Below the pieces are notes generated by a model that did not search any database, was not told the DNA's origin, and was given only the letters and a program-made list of their open reading frames with translations. A DNA stretch of 5,132 nucleotides. Origin: Candidatus Shapirobacteria bacterium UBA2283. Its GTDB lineage: Bacteria; Patescibacteriota; Microgenomatia; UBA12405. Positions 4,355 through 5,132 of this stretch are shown piece after piece. A program made the position numbers and the translations under genes. Where the stretch lies: assembly GCA_002345725.1 (NCBI GenBank), contig DDWP01000040.1, forward strand, positions 1 through 5,132. The letters run 5' to 3'. Each line of letters begins with the position of its first letter. Position 1 is the first letter of the stretch.

Positions 4355-5132
4355 TAGTAATTAAAATATTTAGTAACACCATCGATAGTAACAGAAATAG
4401 TTGAACCAATAGAAACAGCGTGGGGAAGACATACTCCGCTACTACAAGTACCAAGATAGAAATCACGGTCAGATCCACCATCTACGATAGATATAGTGCC
4501 ATATATTCCCTGTTGATTGAGTTGATCGTTATAGATTATCTCGTAATCAACACTGTCAGATAAATTGAAAACAGATAAGGTAACTTTGTTGACTGATGAT
4601 CGAGAGACGAGGTTAAAATCGAGACTATCACCATCTTTAGCCCATGTACCAATACCGAATGGGGTTCTTCGCCAGATATCACCAGGGCTAATTTGAGGAG
4701 AAGTGTCAACATCACTATCACCATCGTTAAGAATGTAAGTTTCGGTATAACCAACAGAGATTTGGACAGACTGATGAGAAGGCAGGACTGTAGACCCAAC
4801 AGCTATGTTATTAACTTTATAACTGGAAATATCTATATCTTCAGTAGTATTGTTGTAGAGTTCTATAAAGCCACTAGAGTCAATCTTATTGATAACCACT
4901 GGAGGTAAGACGACGACAGCAACTGATTCGGTGGACTCAACGTTGGTGGCAATATCATCATTTTGATACTCAACAACATTTTCTCCAACAGTTAAATCAG
5001 AAGGACCTTGTGGTAATAGTATTCCAGAACCAGTATCGTGGGTGTCAAAATCAAGAGCAAGTGTCTCACCTAAGCGTAGGTCCAGGCTATTAACTTTGAT
5101 ATCGTCAACGTAAGTCCAACTCTTGAGAGTGT
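4354..5132 (-). CDS. Lamin-tail-domain surface protein, C-terminal 258 residues (5' end outside window)
   Basis: The minus-strand frame is open from the right edge (first whole codon 5130-5128) to TAA at 4356-4354. A GTG at 4899 lies inside the domain sequence LPPVVINKID and is not a credible start. In window numbering, residues 1-12 (TLKSWTYVDDIKV region) resemble the last strand of a lectin/CBM-type beta-sandwich. A linker and beta region (about 13-70) follow. Then comes a lamin-tail domain at about 78-170: VVINKIDSSGFIELYNN, DIDISSYKV, and SPGDIWRRTPFGIGTW with W153 and W163. The last part (about 179-258) is a further beta domain with a CSSGVC pair (C229, C234), ending TIDGVTKYFNY. There is no C-terminal anchor or sorting signal. 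Lamin-tail domains are common in bacterial extracellular proteins with poorly known roles. It is the first visible gene of the operon and shares TAATG with the fibronectin protein gene. Confidence 0.88.
   Translation of the reverse strand, partial: TLKSWTYVDDIKVNSLDLRLGETLALDFDTHDTGSGILLPQGPSDLTVGENVVEYQNDDIATNVESTESVAVVVLPPVVINKIDSSGFIELYNNTTEDIDISSYKVNNIAVGSTVLPSHQSVQISVGYTETYILNDGDSDVDTSPQISPGDIWRRTPFGIGTWAKDGDSLDFNLVSRSSVNKVTLSVFNLSDSVDYEIIYNDQLNQQGIYGTISIVDGGSDRDFYLGTCSSGVCLPHAVSIGSTISVTIDGVTKYFNY

Noticed and set aside
4354..4899. A stand-alone 181-residue gene starting at GTG 4899
   Set aside because: The frame stays open to the window edge, and the GTG lies in the middle of the first strand of the lamin-tail domain, so it is an internal codon.
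1..5132. Alternative genetic code (UGA as glycine), CRISPR, or defence/mobile system
   Set aside because: No gene needs UGA read-through, and no spacer-repeat array, nuclease, integrase or transposase signature is visible.

Overview
The window looks like a chromosome segment from a Candidate Phyla Radiation (Patescibacteria) bacterium, most like Microgenomates. Grounds are indirect: moderate-to-low GC, very tight gene packing, and a set of small secreted or membrane proteins (CAP domain, fibronectin III with a TasA/camelysin-like domain, lamin-tail domain) of a style I associate with that group. All genes read through with the standard code; no in-frame UGA had to be assumed. No rRNA, tRNA, CRISPR array, transposase or phage gene is visible.

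Left half. A DPM1-like family 2 glycosyltransferase runs on the minus strand off the left edge. It is divergent from a short uncharacterised plus-strand gene across a 46-bp gap. A second uncharacterised cysteine-containing protein follows at 1056-1439, then trmD at 1477-2136 (tRNA guanosine-37 N1-methyltransferase). Each of these genes has a -10-like hexamer very close to its start codon, so several are predicted to be transcribed as leaderless or nearly leaderless mRNAs.

Right half. A minus-strand, operon-like run of four envelope genes enters from the right edge. In order of transcription they are: a lamin-tail-domain surface protein (5' end outside the window), a secreted protein with a TasA/camelysin-like and a fibronectin III domain plus C-terminal membrane helices, a membrane-anchored CAP-domain protein, and a three-helix mini membrane protein. 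Two of the three junctions are TAATG stop/start overlaps and the third gap is 13 bp. The last gene converges on trmD and overlaps its 3' end by 44 bp.

The most notable points are: the -10-to-start-codon spacing pattern and the two face-to-face promoters at 605-650; an operator-like inverted repeat at 1008-1035; two AAAACNC-type heptamer arrays that lie inside reading frames and encode a hydrophilic loop in TrmD but a membrane helix in the fibronectin protein; and the compact surface-protein operon, whose joint function is unknown. Nothing here can be firmly called a new defence or mobile system.
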